Below are positions 17,444 through 26,297 of a stretch of DNA of 64,000 nt, piece by piece. Source of the stretch: Gammaproteobacteria bacterium (lineage in GTDB: Bacteria; Pseudomonadota; Gammaproteobacteria; Ga0077536); assembly GCA_024234975.1 (NCBI GenBank), contig JACKNH010000009.1, positions 1 to 64,000 on the forward strand. The letters run 5' to 3'. Below the pieces are notes generated by a model, which did no database searches, was not told the origin of the DNA, and saw only the letters and a list, made by a program, of their open reading frames with translations. Positions within the stretch are counted from its first letter, which is position 1, and every line of letters starts with the position of its first letter. The position numbers and the translations under genes are program-made.

Positions 17444-19603
17444 TCACGGCAGGGTCCTCCCGGCAGACTGCTTTGTAAGCGCAAAGGCAACGTAGGCGGA
17501 ACCTTGCGGGCCTGCCGGATCGCGTTGCCCACTTGTCGCAATCACGACGTACTGCCGACCCTGCGCCATGTAGGTAAGTGGCGTAGCGGTTCCGGCGTAG
17601 GGCAGGTCCGCCTGCCACAACAGTGCGCCGGTGTTCGGGTCGAACGCCCGCAGCTGTCGGTCGTAAACGGTCGCGCCGATGAACAACACGCCGCCCGCGG
17701 TCAGAATCGGACCGCCGTAATTTTCCGAGCCGGTGTCCGGCTGACCTTGCGCGACCAGCGCCGGATACTCACCCAGCGGAATCTTCCACAGGTAATCGCC
17801 GGTATTCATATCGATCGCATTCAACGTTCCCCACGGTGGCGTCACCGCCGGATAGCCATCGGGATCGACGAACTTGCGATAGCCCGTGAACTGGTATTGC
17901 GGCGGCTGCACGGAAGCTGTTGGCGCAGCCACGACGGTGCCCGGCTCACGCTGCGCGCTATCGGCGCTTGCGAGATAGTTCACCAGCATGTCGACCAGCG
18001 GTGCCGGCAGCTGGGGAAATCCAGGCATGCGCCCCTGCCCTCTGGCAATCGAATTGATGACATCGTGTTCCGACCGCCGATTGAAAATTCCGACCAACGA
18101 CGGAAATGCCGGCGGCGAACCCGCGCGGTCGGGACCGTGGCACGACGCGCAATTCGTCATGTAGATCTGCTCGGCAAATGATGACGCCGTGGCAGGATCA
18201 TAGGCTTGCAGACCGCCGGTCCACGGCACATCGTTGGTGTTCACGTAAAGCACGCCCTGGTCAGGATCCGCCGCCGCGCCGCCCCATTCCATGCCGCCAT
18301 CGAAGCCGGGAAATACGATAGTCTGTTTACCGATCGACAGCGGCGTATACGGCCCTGCACTGATCAGTGATTCGAATTGCGCGCGGACAGCCGCGGCGGC
18401 TGCGGGTGTGCGTACGGTGAGGTCGTCCGCGGTCAACCACTGGCGTGCCGCTGGCGCCGGTGCGGTCGGAAATGGCTGGGTGGGCCACGCCATTTCGCCC
18501 GGGACATCCGAGGGTGGAACCGCTCGTTCCTCGATTGGGAACAACGGCGCTCCCGTGGCTCGCTCGAACAGGAACACCAGCCCCTGCTTGGTACCCTGGG
18601 CCACGGCGTCAATGCGTTCGCCGTCGCGCAGCACACTGAGCAGTACCGGCGCTGTCGGTAGATCCCGATCCCAGATATCGTGATGCACCGTCTGGAAATG
18701 CCAGAGGTATCTGCCGCTCGCGGCATCCAGCGCGACCAGCGAATTGGCGAACAGGTTGGCGCCGGTGCGATCGCCACCGTAAAAATCATCCACCGCGGAG
18801 CCGGTCGGAACAAATACAATCCCACGCGCCGCATCCAGCGTCATGCCAGCCCAGTTGTTCGCGCCACCTGCCGTCGCGAGCGCCGGCGTCGGCCAGGTTT
18901 CGCTCCCCGGCGCACCAGCGGCCGGGATGAAATCGAAGCGCCAGCGTAGCTCGCCCGTGCGGACGTCGTACGCGCGCACTGCGCCGGGCGCGGCCGGACG
19001 GGATTCCCCGGTGCGGAACCCGATGATGATGACATCACGGTAGATCACACCCGGCGACGTGAGCCAGGCGCCGATGGATTCCGGACTTGCCCCAAGGTTT
19101 TCCCGGATATCGATGCTGCCGCCGTTTCCAAACCGATTGATCGGCTGACCGTTGGCAGGATCCAACGCGGTCAGCTTCGTGCCATGACTGGTGAACAACA
19201 CACGTTCATCACCGGTCTGCCAGATTGTCAGACCGCGCACGGGCTGCAGATTGACTTCCAGCGGAACGTACTCCCATTTGCGCGTGCCGGCTGCGGCGTC
19301 GAGTGCAATGACACGTTGGTCAGGTGTGGCCACATAGAGAACGCCATCCATGAACAAAGGCGTTGTCTGCAATCCACCGGGCCCGGTTTCGAATTGCCAG
19401 GCAGCACGCAACGTGCTGACATTTTCCGCCGTGATCTGACTCAGCGGGGAGTAATGATTGGCCGCCGGAATCGCTACCGTGGCATGCGCGTTCGGGCCGC
19501 CCACCTCACCTGCTGCGGCGCAGGTGGCTGTGGCGGCCAGCAGGATGAAACAACAAGATAGCGGCGCCGATGGCAACTGCTGTTTCCGCAAGTACAGGGC
19601 CAC
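17444..19603 (-). CDS. PQQ-dependent dehydrogenase with embedded cytochrome c domain
   Basis: 719 residues, beginning at a GTG at 19603 with GGAGAG five bases upstream. Sec signal (FILLAATATCAAA). Beta-propeller repeats of the quinoprotein type (VIALDAAAGTRKW, LVALDAASGRYLWHFQ, LRAFDPNTGALLWQADLP) run throughout, and a heme c site CASCHGPDRAG sits near residue 480, interrupting the propeller. This is the quinoprotein glucose/alcohol dehydrogenase-like class: a periplasmic oxidation of an alcohol or sugar, with electrons passed to the heme. The substrate is unknown. It is divergent from the amidase gene. Confidence 0.94.
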   Translation of the reverse strand: MALYLRKQQLPSAPLSCCFILLAATATCAAAGEVGGPNAHATVAIPAANHYSPLSQITAENVSTLRAAWQFETGPGGLQTTPLFMDGVLYVATPDQRVIALDAAAGTRKWEYVPLEVNLQPVRGLTIWQTGDERVLFTSHGTKLTALDPANGQPINRFGNGGSIDIRENLGASPESIGAWLTSPGVIYRDVIIIGFRTGESRPAAPGAVRAYDVRTGELRWRFDFIPAAGAPGSETWPTPALATAGGANNWAGMTLDAARGIVFVPTGSAVDDFYGGDRTGANLFANSLVALDAASGRYLWHFQTVHHDIWDRDLPTAPVLLSVLRDGERIDAVAQGTKQGLVFLFERATGAPLFPIEERAVPPSDVPGEMAWPTQPFPTAPAPAARQWLTADDLTVRTPAAAAAVRAQFESLISAGPYTPLSIGKQTIVFPGFDGGMEWGGAAADPDQGVLYVNTNDVPWTGGLQAYDPATASSFAEQIYMTNCASCHGPDRAGSPPAFPSLVGIFNRRSEHDVINSIARGQGRMPGFPQLPAPLVDMLVNYLASADSAQREPGTVVAAPTASVQPPQYQFTGYRKFVDPDGYPAVTPPWGTLNAIDMNTGDYLWKIPLGEYPALVAQGQPDTGSENYGGPILTAGGVLFIGATVYDRQLRAFDPNTGALLWQADLPYAGTATPLTYMAQGRQYVVIATSGQRDPAGPQGSAYVAFALTKQSAGRTLP

Positions 19604-19774
19604 TGGATCTCTCCGTCACAGGCGTAGTGTTGATGAGTGTTGCACAATACATCGACTTCCATTCAACTGCGAACGGTGCGACGACATCGTGCAATACCAT
19701 CGCTTTCCGATGCCATTGCCGGGCGTGGGTGGCAACACTTGCACGTCAGTCATTCAACAACAAGGGGAACCGTG

Positions 19775-21220
19775 GTGCCTGGTGATATCACCGCAATGAG
19801 CGCTTCGCAGCTTTCGGCTGCGATCCGTACACGCAAGGTCAGCTGCGTGGAAACGATGCAGGCGTATCTCGATCGAATCGACCGTTTTAACCCGGTGTAT
19901 AACGCCATCGTCAGCCGTCCCGATCCCGCCACGCTGGTGGCGCAGGCACGGCAGGCGGATGACGAGCTTGCCAACGGCAGGTATCGCGGTTGGATGCATG
20001 GCATGCCCCATGCCGTGAAGGATCTGGCGAACGCCAGCGGCCTGCCGACCAGCCACGGTTCGCCGCTGTTCGCCGGCACACTGCCGGTCGAGGATGACAT
20101 TCATGTCGCACGCTTACGTAAGGCGGGCGCGATATTCATCGGCAAGACGAATGTCCCCGAGTTTGGCACCGGCTCACAGTCATACAACACCGTGTTCGGT
20201 GTCACCCGCAATGCTTACGATGTCGCGCTGACATCCGGTGGCAGCAGCGGCGGCGCCGCGGTCGGCATGGCTACGCACATGCTGCCGGCGGCGGACGGCA
20301 GCGACATGATGGGCTCGCTGCGCAACCCGGCGGCATTCAACAATGTCATCGGTTTCCGCCCCAGCTTCGGCCGCGTACCCAACACCGGCGACGAGATCTT
20401 CTATAGTCAGCTCGCCACCAACGGCCCGATGGGACGCAACGTGGAAGATACGATCCGGTTGCTGGTGACGATGAGCGGTTTTGACGCGCGCAGCCCGCAG
20501 TCCATGCGCGATGCATTGCCTGAATACGATGCCTTCACCGCAATGGTGCCGAACGATGTACGCATCGGCTGGCTGGGTGACTTCGACGGTTATCTCGCCA
20601 CCGAGCCGGGTGTCATTGCCCTCTGCGAACATGCCTTGCGCGGATTGGAAGTGGCAGGCGTGCGCATCGAGCCCGTTCGCCCGGCGTTCGATGTCAGCCG
20701 CCTGTGGCAGTGCTGGCTGAACCTGCGGCACTGGTCACAAGCGGGCAGGTTGCCGCTGTTGGATAACCCTGCCTCACGTGCGCAGCTCAAACCGGAAATG
20801 ATTTTCGAAATCGAAGGCAGTAGAAATTTAGCGGCCGCGCATATCCATGCCGCGGCGCTGACCCGCACGCAGTGGTATCACGCACTGCATGCGATGCTCG
20901 AATCCTACGATTTCCTGGCGCTGCCGTCAGCGCAGGTGTTTCCATTTGCCGCCGAAGTGCATTGGCCGGACACCATCGCCGACCGCAGCATGGATACTTA
21001 TCATCGCTGGATGGAAGTGGTGATTGGTGCGTCACTTGCGGGCGTTCCCACGCTCAGCCTGCCGGCAGGATTTGATACGCACGGCAGGCCGATGGGGATA
21101 CAGCTGATAGGCCGTTACGGTTGCGACCAGCAGGTGCTCGAATTCGGCATGACTTACGAGCGGTTGACCGGACATCTCGCGCGGCGTCCGCAACTCGTTG
21201 CAGCGACGGGCGCGGCGTGA
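19775..21220 (+). CDS. Amidase-signature family hydrolase
   Basis: 481 residues. Catalytic Lys in HAVKDLANASG, the Ser-rich signature SGGSSGGAAVGMAT with the cis-Ser and nucleophile region, and the family start DITAMSASQLSAAIRTRKVS. Start chosen as GTG 19775 (another GTG at 19772) because AAGGGGA lies just upstream and the DITAMSA block needs to be included; an ATG at 19797 would cut it. Amidase-signature enzymes hydrolyse carboxamides. It has no signal peptide. Residues ADGSDMMGSLRNPAAF replace the more common ADGGGSIRIPA. The substrate is not predictable. Confidence 0.92.
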   Translation: MPGDITAMSASQLSAAIRTRKVSCVETMQAYLDRIDRFNPVYNAIVSRPDPATLVAQARQADDELANGRYRGWMHGMPHAVKDLANASGLPTSHGSPLFAGTLPVEDDIHVARLRKAGAIFIGKTNVPEFGTGSQSYNTVFGVTRNAYDVALTSGGSSGGAAVGMATHMLPAADGSDMMGSLRNPAAFNNVIGFRPSFGRVPNTGDEIFYSQLATNGPMGRNVEDTIRLLVTMSGFDARSPQSMRDALPEYDAFTAMVPNDVRIGWLGDFDGYLATEPGVIALCEHALRGLEVAGVRIEPVRPAFDVSRLWQCWLNLRHWSQAGRLPLLDNPASRAQLKPEMIFEIEGSRNLAAAHIHAAALTRTQWYHALHAMLESYDFLALPSAQVFPFAAEVHWPDTIADRSMDTYHRWMEVVIGASLAGVPTLSLPAGFDTHGRPMGIQLIGRYGCDQQVLEFGMTYERLTGHLARRPQLVAATGAA

Positions 21221-21257
21221 CCCGAAGCAGGCCGGGCCGCCGCGCACGCTGCAAGGG

Positions 21258-22130
21258 TTACACCAGGTTCAATACCTTGGCAGCCGTACCTTTCATGATC
21301 AGTGGCAGCAGGTCTTCCTTGAAGCCGACTTCCTTCGCCTGCTCCAGCCACTTCTCAGGTTTGATCAACGGGAAGTCCGAGCCGAACATCATCTTGTGCT
21401 TGAGCGGGCCATTCGCGTAGCGCACGACCTGCGGCGGAAAATACTTCGGCATCCAACCCGACAGGTCGATGAACACGTTGGTCTTATGCAGCGCCATCGA
21501 AAGACTTTCATCGGTCCACGGCCATGAGGGATGGGCGAGGATGAACTTCATGTCGGCGAAGCGCGCCGCGACCTCATCCACCAGCATGGGTTGACCCCAC
21601 TTCAGGCGGACGCCGCCGCCACCGGGCAGGCCGGTGCCCATGCCGCTATGGCCGGTGTGGAAAATTGCCGGCAACTTGTAGGCATTGATCACTTCGTAAA
21701 TCGGGAACGCCATTTCATCGGCGGGATCACAGTTCTGCATGATGTGATGGAACTTGAAGCCCTTCACACCGTAGTTCTCAATCAGGTCGCGCGCTTCACG
21801 GGCGCCCATCTTGCCTTTGTGCGGATCGATGCTGGCGAACGGAATGACGATGTCATCATGCTCGGCGGCGAGTTCGGCCACTTCGTAGTTGCTGACGCGC
21901 TTTGCGCCGATGGCTGATTCGCAATCCACGGTGAACAGGCAGAACGCGATGTTGCGTTCACGATAGAATTCGATGGTTTCAGGAATCGTCGGCCGGCGCC
22001 GCTCGGCGCCGAAATAGGCACTGGCGGCATCGAAAAACTCACCCATGACCGGATCTTCCGGATCATGGCACGACACTTCGGCGTGTACATGGACGTCGAT
22101 GGCGGTGATTTTTGTTATATCTATGGGCAC
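21258..22130 (-). CDS. Amidohydrolase-2 family metal-dependent hydrolase/decarboxylase
   Basis: 290 residues. TIM-barrel amidohydrolase pattern: IDVHVHAE near the N-terminus, KFHHIMQNCDP, IFHTGHSGMG, ILAHPSWPW and MMFGSDFPLIKPEKW, which supply the His and Asp metal ligands of the PF04909 family. This family includes decarboxylases of aromatic and dienoic acids as well as hydrolases of lactones. The GTG start at 22130 has GAGGAAG five bases upstream. It has no signal peptide and is divergent from the isomerase-like gene at 22257. Confidence 0.92.
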   Translation of the reverse strand: MPIDITKITAIDVHVHAEVSCHDPEDPVMGEFFDAASAYFGAERRRPTIPETIEFYRERNIAFCLFTVDCESAIGAKRVSNYEVAELAAEHDDIVIPFASIDPHKGKMGAREARDLIENYGVKGFKFHHIMQNCDPADEMAFPIYEVINAYKLPAIFHTGHSGMGTGLPGGGGVRLKWGQPMLVDEVAARFADMKFILAHPSWPWTDESLSMALHKTNVFIDLSGWMPKYFPPQVVRYANGPLKHKMMFGSDFPLIKPEKWLEQAKEVGFKEDLLPLIMKGTAAKVLNLV

Positions 22131-22256
22131 TTGCGCTTCCTCAGGTCATACAATCGCAAAGCGGCAGTATAACCGGCTGGCCATGGGACGGCGCGGCCCA
22201 GAGCCTGCCAGCGACCGAACCCCCGCCGTCGCGCCGGACCAGCAGGAGATTGAAGC

Positions 22257-23033
22257 ATGAAGTTTTCCGCCAGCATCACCACCATGTTCAAGGAGCACGC
22301 CGTGCTTGACCGGCCCGCCGCGGCGAAACAGGCAGGTTTCGATGCAATCGAAATTCAACTGCTGGAGGCGCCGGTGGGCGAACTGGCCCGGGCAGCCAGG
22401 AACGCCGGTGTCCAGGTGGTGCTGCTCAACGCCGGTCTCGGCGATCTGCGCGATGGCGGTCCGGGACTCTCCGGCGTACCGGGGCGCGAACAGGACTTTC
22501 GCGAAGAATTCGCGCGTACCGTGGACAATGCCTTGCTTCTGGGCTGCCGGGCGATTCATGCCGGCCCGTGCCGCCTGCCCGCCGGAACCTCGCGCGACTA
22601 TGCGCTGAAAATCTACCGGGAGAATCTGCTTGCCGCCGCCAGCCGCGCGGCGTCCGCCGGTATTCAACTGTTGTTCGAGCCGATTAACACGGTCGATCTG
22701 CCAGGGGCGTTGCTTTCCGATGTCCGTGAGGCCGCCGCCATGGTTCGAGGTGAACTGGCCGGCAAGGTTGGTCTGCAATTCGACGTCTACCACGTCGCGA
22801 TGACCGGCGACGACGTGCTCGCGGCATATGCCGATTGCCGCGATGTCATCCGCCATATCCAGTTTTCCGACCTGCCGGGGCGCGTGGAGCCCGGCGCCGG
22901 AAAGCTGGATTTCGCTGCCATTTTTGCCGCCATCGAAGCGTCCGGCTACACAGGCTGGGTTGGCGCGGAATACACGCCGAGCAAAACGACTGCCGATTCA
23001 CTGCAATGGTTGGTGGACGCGGGCAAACGCTGA
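22257..23033 (+). CDS. Hydroxypyruvate-isomerase-like TIM-barrel protein
   Basis: 258 residues. The sequence MKFSASITTMFKE, FDAIEIQLLE, LLFEPINTVDLPGALL, LQFDVYHVAMTGDD, RHIQFSDLPGRVEPGAG and WVGAEYTPSKTT follow the Hyi branch of the xylose-isomerase-like barrel, including the Glu, Asp, His and Glu metal ligands. The known reaction is hydroxypyruvate to tartronate semialdehyde, but many members act on other hydroxy-keto sugars or acids. GGAG about nine bases upstream supports the ATG. Confidence 0.9.
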   Translation: MKFSASITTMFKEHAVLDRPAAAKQAGFDAIEIQLLEAPVGELARAARNAGVQVVLLNAGLGDLRDGGPGLSGVPGREQDFREEFARTVDNALLLGCRAIHAGPCRLPAGTSRDYALKIYRENLLAAASRAASAGIQLLFEPINTVDLPGALLSDVREAAAMVRGELAGKVGLQFDVYHVAMTGDDVLAAYADCRDVIRHIQFSDLPGRVEPGAGKLDFAAIFAAIEASGYTGWVGAEYTPSKTTADSLQWLVDAGKR

Positions 23034-23223
23034 TCGGTCGAACGCTGGCAACGTCGCCCGGCAGTCATCGCGACCTGCACCACCACCGTCTGTGCCTGCG
23101 ATCCATTCATCGCTACCGGCGCTGCTGCGAAACTAGCGGTCCAACCGACCCATCCGTGCCGTTTCTCGCACGAACAACAGCGCGGCCAGCGCGGCTGCGC
23201 GAGGCCGGATCTTCGCTCCCATT

Positions 23224-23246
23224 ATTAGTTTAATTATTAAATCATT
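23224..23246. promoter_or_regulatory. AT-rich candidate operator upstream of the second TonB receptor
   Basis: ATTAGTTTAAT followed by TATTAAATCATT, 45-67 bases before the receptor ATG and within a sharp AT-rich stretch. The first eleven bases and much of the second half (TAAAT-ATT) recur at 33716-33738, between two other divergent genes. A shared regulator-binding site is suggested but not proved. Confidence 0.4.
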
Positions 23247-23290
23247 TTGATCTAAACTTTTCCACCTTTCAAATATACAGGGGTGGGGAA

Positions 23291-26176
23291 ATGGGACAGC
23301 AATACAGGCACGCGGCCGCGATACTCATCGGCGCGCAGGTTTGCGGGGCGACGACATATGCGCAGGCGCAGACGGGCGGAGCGGGTTCCGCGGAGGAAAT
23401 GGTCGTCACCGGCACGTTCATCCGCCGATCGGATTTTCAGCAATCGTCACCGGTGGATGTGTTCGACACGACGGACTTCAAGGTGGATGCCCCGCAACAC
23501 CTTGCCTACTTCTTCAACGACCTTCCGTACAACATGAACGGCAGCATTGCCCAGTCACGCGGCAACCTGTCCGGCGGCGGCACCATCAACCTGAGGAATC
23601 TTGGTTCGAGCGCCACGCTGGTGCTGGTGGATACGCGGCGTACGGCGTCATATCCGCTGGTGGAAGACAACAGCGTGGATATCAACACGTTGCTACCTTC
23701 CATCATGATCGATCGCATCGAGATCCTTAAGGACGGTGCTTCGGCCCTGTACGGTACCGACGCCGTTGGCGGCGTTGTGAATTTTCTGACCCGTGATGAC
23801 TTTTCCGGCTTCGAGATCTCCGCACGCGGATCAATGGCGACGTATAACCAGAAGGGCGATCAACAGATCAGCGCGATCTGGGGCGGCGGCATTGCCGATA
23901 CGCATGTCGTTGCTGCCTTCGAATACCAGCACCAGGATCTCGTGCAAGGCACCGAAATGAAATGGGATCGCGATCGCGTGGCCAACACATCGCTGGGTGG
24001 TCCCGGCACCTATCAGGTCCCGCGGCGTGATGCCGGCGGCGTTCTGACCGGTTCGTCAACCAACCGTCCGGATGCCGATTGCGACCGGATCCCCGGCTCC
24101 AGCACCGTCGGCACGCGGTGCTTCTACAATTTCTGGCCGGCCCAGGCGGACTACAACGAAATCGATCGTTTCACCGCGTTCATCACCGCCAAGAAGGACA
24201 TTACAGACCGGATCAGCCTGCGCGGCGATTTCGCCTACACCGATATGTTGACGCAGACGCTGGATTCGCCGGCGGCCTCTCTCGCGGTGCCGATTACGAT
24301 TCCGGGACACCATCCGGCAAACCCGTACCGTGCAGCCACCAGTGGCGGTTCACCGCTCTACGCGGTGTCCAGCGGCATCGGACTCGGATATGACAAGGAC
24401 GGCGACGGCTTCAACGAGTTTCTGCCCCAGCGCATGAATGGCAATCCGTACGACCTGGCAAGTCCGGTCATGCTGACGGGAACACCAACGGTCGCCGGAT
24501 CGGGCGTACCCTTCTGGGAAGACGTGGGCTATACAGGCAGGGCGTTAGGTACGCAGGGTGGGTTGCCGACGGGCGGCTCTTTGGGCGAGAAACTGTTCAC
24601 CCGCAACCGTCCGACGCAGCACTACGCCGATATCCTGCGAGCAACGATGGTCCTCGATGGTTCGTTTGGCGACGACTGGTACTGGGAAACCGGCGCGGTG
24701 TACAGCACTTATCATCTGCACACCAACTACATCCGCAACGACACCAATGTGCCGGAATTCCGGGCCGCGTTGGCCGGCTTCGGCGGCGCCGGCTGCAATC
24801 CGGCCACCGGCGTTCCTGGCCAGGGCAGTTGCGTATTCTTCAATCCCTTCGGCAGCAGCGTATTCGCCACGCCCGGAACGATACTGGCCAACACGCAGGA
24901 CGAAATCGACCGTGTTCAACCCACGCTCTGGGACGACAGCGACTCCAAGTTGTTTTCGGTTGATGGTACCGTTTCCAAGGAATTCGAGGATCTGTTGCCG
25001 GCGGGTGCGCTCGGTCTGGCACTCGGCTTCCAGTACCGCGACATCCGCCTGAAGACCGATTATGACGTGCTGAAAAACCTGGGGCAGACCGACCGCGGCG
25101 CGGTGCAATCTGATCTCAACGCCAGTCGCGATACCTGGGCATTCTTCGGCGAAGTCAACGTACCGCTCTTCGACGACTCCGGCTTCGGCTCGTTGGAGCT
25201 GAGTGCCGCGGTTCGCCACGAAGACAGCGGTACAGGGCTGAAAACCACAGATCCGAAAGTCGGATTGCTGTATGACAGTCCTGGCGGCATGTGGACGTTG
25301 CGCGGATCATGGGGCGAGTCCTTTCTCGCGCCGTCGCTGTACCAGAACTATGTCTCCACCACCCGTCTGGCCAACGTCGATGATGCGCCGGTCAGCGCCG
25401 GCGGCACTGGCGTGACCAATCTGCGCGTCACGATCAACCAGCGTGGCAATCCCAACCTGACGCCGCAGACATCCAAGGCCTATACCTTTGGCGTCGCCGT
25501 ACGTCCGCTGGAGGGTCTGCGTCTCGATCTTGGCTACTGGAACTTCAAGTTCAAGGGTCAGCTGCAGACCGAAAGCGCCCAGGCAATCCTGAATGCAGAT
25601 CCATTGGGTTCCAAGGTCATCCGCGACCCGTTGACCAATGAACCGCTGATTATCCAGGTTGCATTTTTCAATGCCGGTTTCGTCGAGGTTGCCGGCATCG
25701 ACTTTGAAGCGGACTGGAATCACAGTCTCGGCGACTGGGGCGATATCAACCTGAACGTGCTCGGCACCTACGTACCGACGTACAAGGTCAGGGCGCTGCC
25801 CACCTCGCCGACCGTCGACGCATCTGACAGCAATAACGTCGGCGTGCTCGGTGCGGACACTTCTATCGATTGGCGGGTGAACTCACGCCTCAGCTGGCTG
25901 TACGGCAATCATACGTTGTCGATGTTCTTCAGCTATTCCGATTCGTTCAAGAACACCGGAACCGGCCCGGACAACTATGATTCCTGGACGCCGCTCGATG
26001 TGACTTACCGATATGTCCGGGACACCTCCGGAATCGTCAACGGCTATGAACTCTCGCTGGGATTGCAGAACGTCCTCAACGAACAGCCACAGTTGACCAA
26101 TACCGGTGCCGTTGCCGGCGGTGTCTATCGCAACGAAGGCCGTATTGTCTGGGCGAGCGTCCTGGCCAAGTTCTGA
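23291..26176 (+). CDS. TonB-dependent receptor
   Basis: 961 residues. Signal peptide (AILIGAQVCGATTYAQA), TonB-box-like EEMVVTGTFI, plug domain (TINLRNLGSSATLVLVDTRR, DGASALYGTDAVGGVVNFLT) and a barrel ending EGRIVWASVLAKF with terminal Phe. GGGGTGGGG precedes the ATG. It follows the 14595-23033 enzyme island, so it may import a substrate for that set (inference). Confidence 0.96.
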   Translation: MGQQYRHAAAILIGAQVCGATTYAQAQTGGAGSAEEMVVTGTFIRRSDFQQSSPVDVFDTTDFKVDAPQHLAYFFNDLPYNMNGSIAQSRGNLSGGGTINLRNLGSSATLVLVDTRRTASYPLVEDNSVDINTLLPSIMIDRIEILKDGASALYGTDAVGGVVNFLTRDDFSGFEISARGSMATYNQKGDQQISAIWGGGIADTHVVAAFEYQHQDLVQGTEMKWDRDRVANTSLGGPGTYQVPRRDAGGVLTGSSTNRPDADCDRIPGSSTVGTRCFYNFWPAQADYNEIDRFTAFITAKKDITDRISLRGDFAYTDMLTQTLDSPAASLAVPITIPGHHPANPYRAATSGGSPLYAVSSGIGLGYDKDGDGFNEFLPQRMNGNPYDLASPVMLTGTPTVAGSGVPFWEDVGYTGRALGTQGGLPTGGSLGEKLFTRNRPTQHYADILRATMVLDGSFGDDWYWETGAVYSTYHLHTNYIRNDTNVPEFRAALAGFGGAGCNPATGVPGQGSCVFFNPFGSSVFATPGTILANTQDEIDRVQPTLWDDSDSKLFSVDGTVSKEFEDLLPAGALGLALGFQYRDIRLKTDYDVLKNLGQTDRGAVQSDLNASRDTWAFFGEVNVPLFDDSGFGSLELSAAVRHEDSGTGLKTTDPKVGLLYDSPGGMWTLRGSWGESFLAPSLYQNYVSTTRLANVDDAPVSAGGTGVTNLRVTINQRGNPNLTPQTSKAYTFGVAVRPLEGLRLDLGYWNFKFKGQLQTESAQAILNADPLGSKVIRDPLTNEPLIIQVAFFNAGFVEVAGIDFEADWNHSLGDWGDINLNVLGTYVPTYKVRALPTSPTVDASDSNNVGVLGADTSIDWRVNSRLSWLYGNHTLSMFFSYSDSFKNTGTGPDNYDSWTPLDVTYRYVRDTSGIVNGYELSLGLQNVLNEQPQLTNTGAVAGGVYRNEGRIVWASVLAKF

Positions 26177-26201
26177 TCAGCTGACCGCGTGATTGCTACG
26201 T

Positions 26202-26236
26202 GCCGGTCGGGTCAAACCTGCAAGGGCTCGACCGGC
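26202..26236. other. Inverted repeat between convergent genes
   Basis: GCCGGTCG and CGACCGGC form a perfect 8-bp stem with a 19-base loop, just past the TonB-receptor stop and before the end of the convergent beta-helix gene. There is no T tract, so a classical terminator is unlikely, but it could slow or end transcription from either side. Confidence 0.3.
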
Positions 26237-26297
26237 GCGTATCCTCCACACTGTCTGCCTTCGCGTCTGCCGCCTTGTCCGTAGCCTGCGCGCAGGC

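Noticed and set aside
17363..18181. 272-codon plus-strand open frame within the PQQ dehydrogenase gene
   Set aside because: Overlaps the heme-containing end of a well-supported gene; low-complexity Arg-rich product typical of shadow frames.
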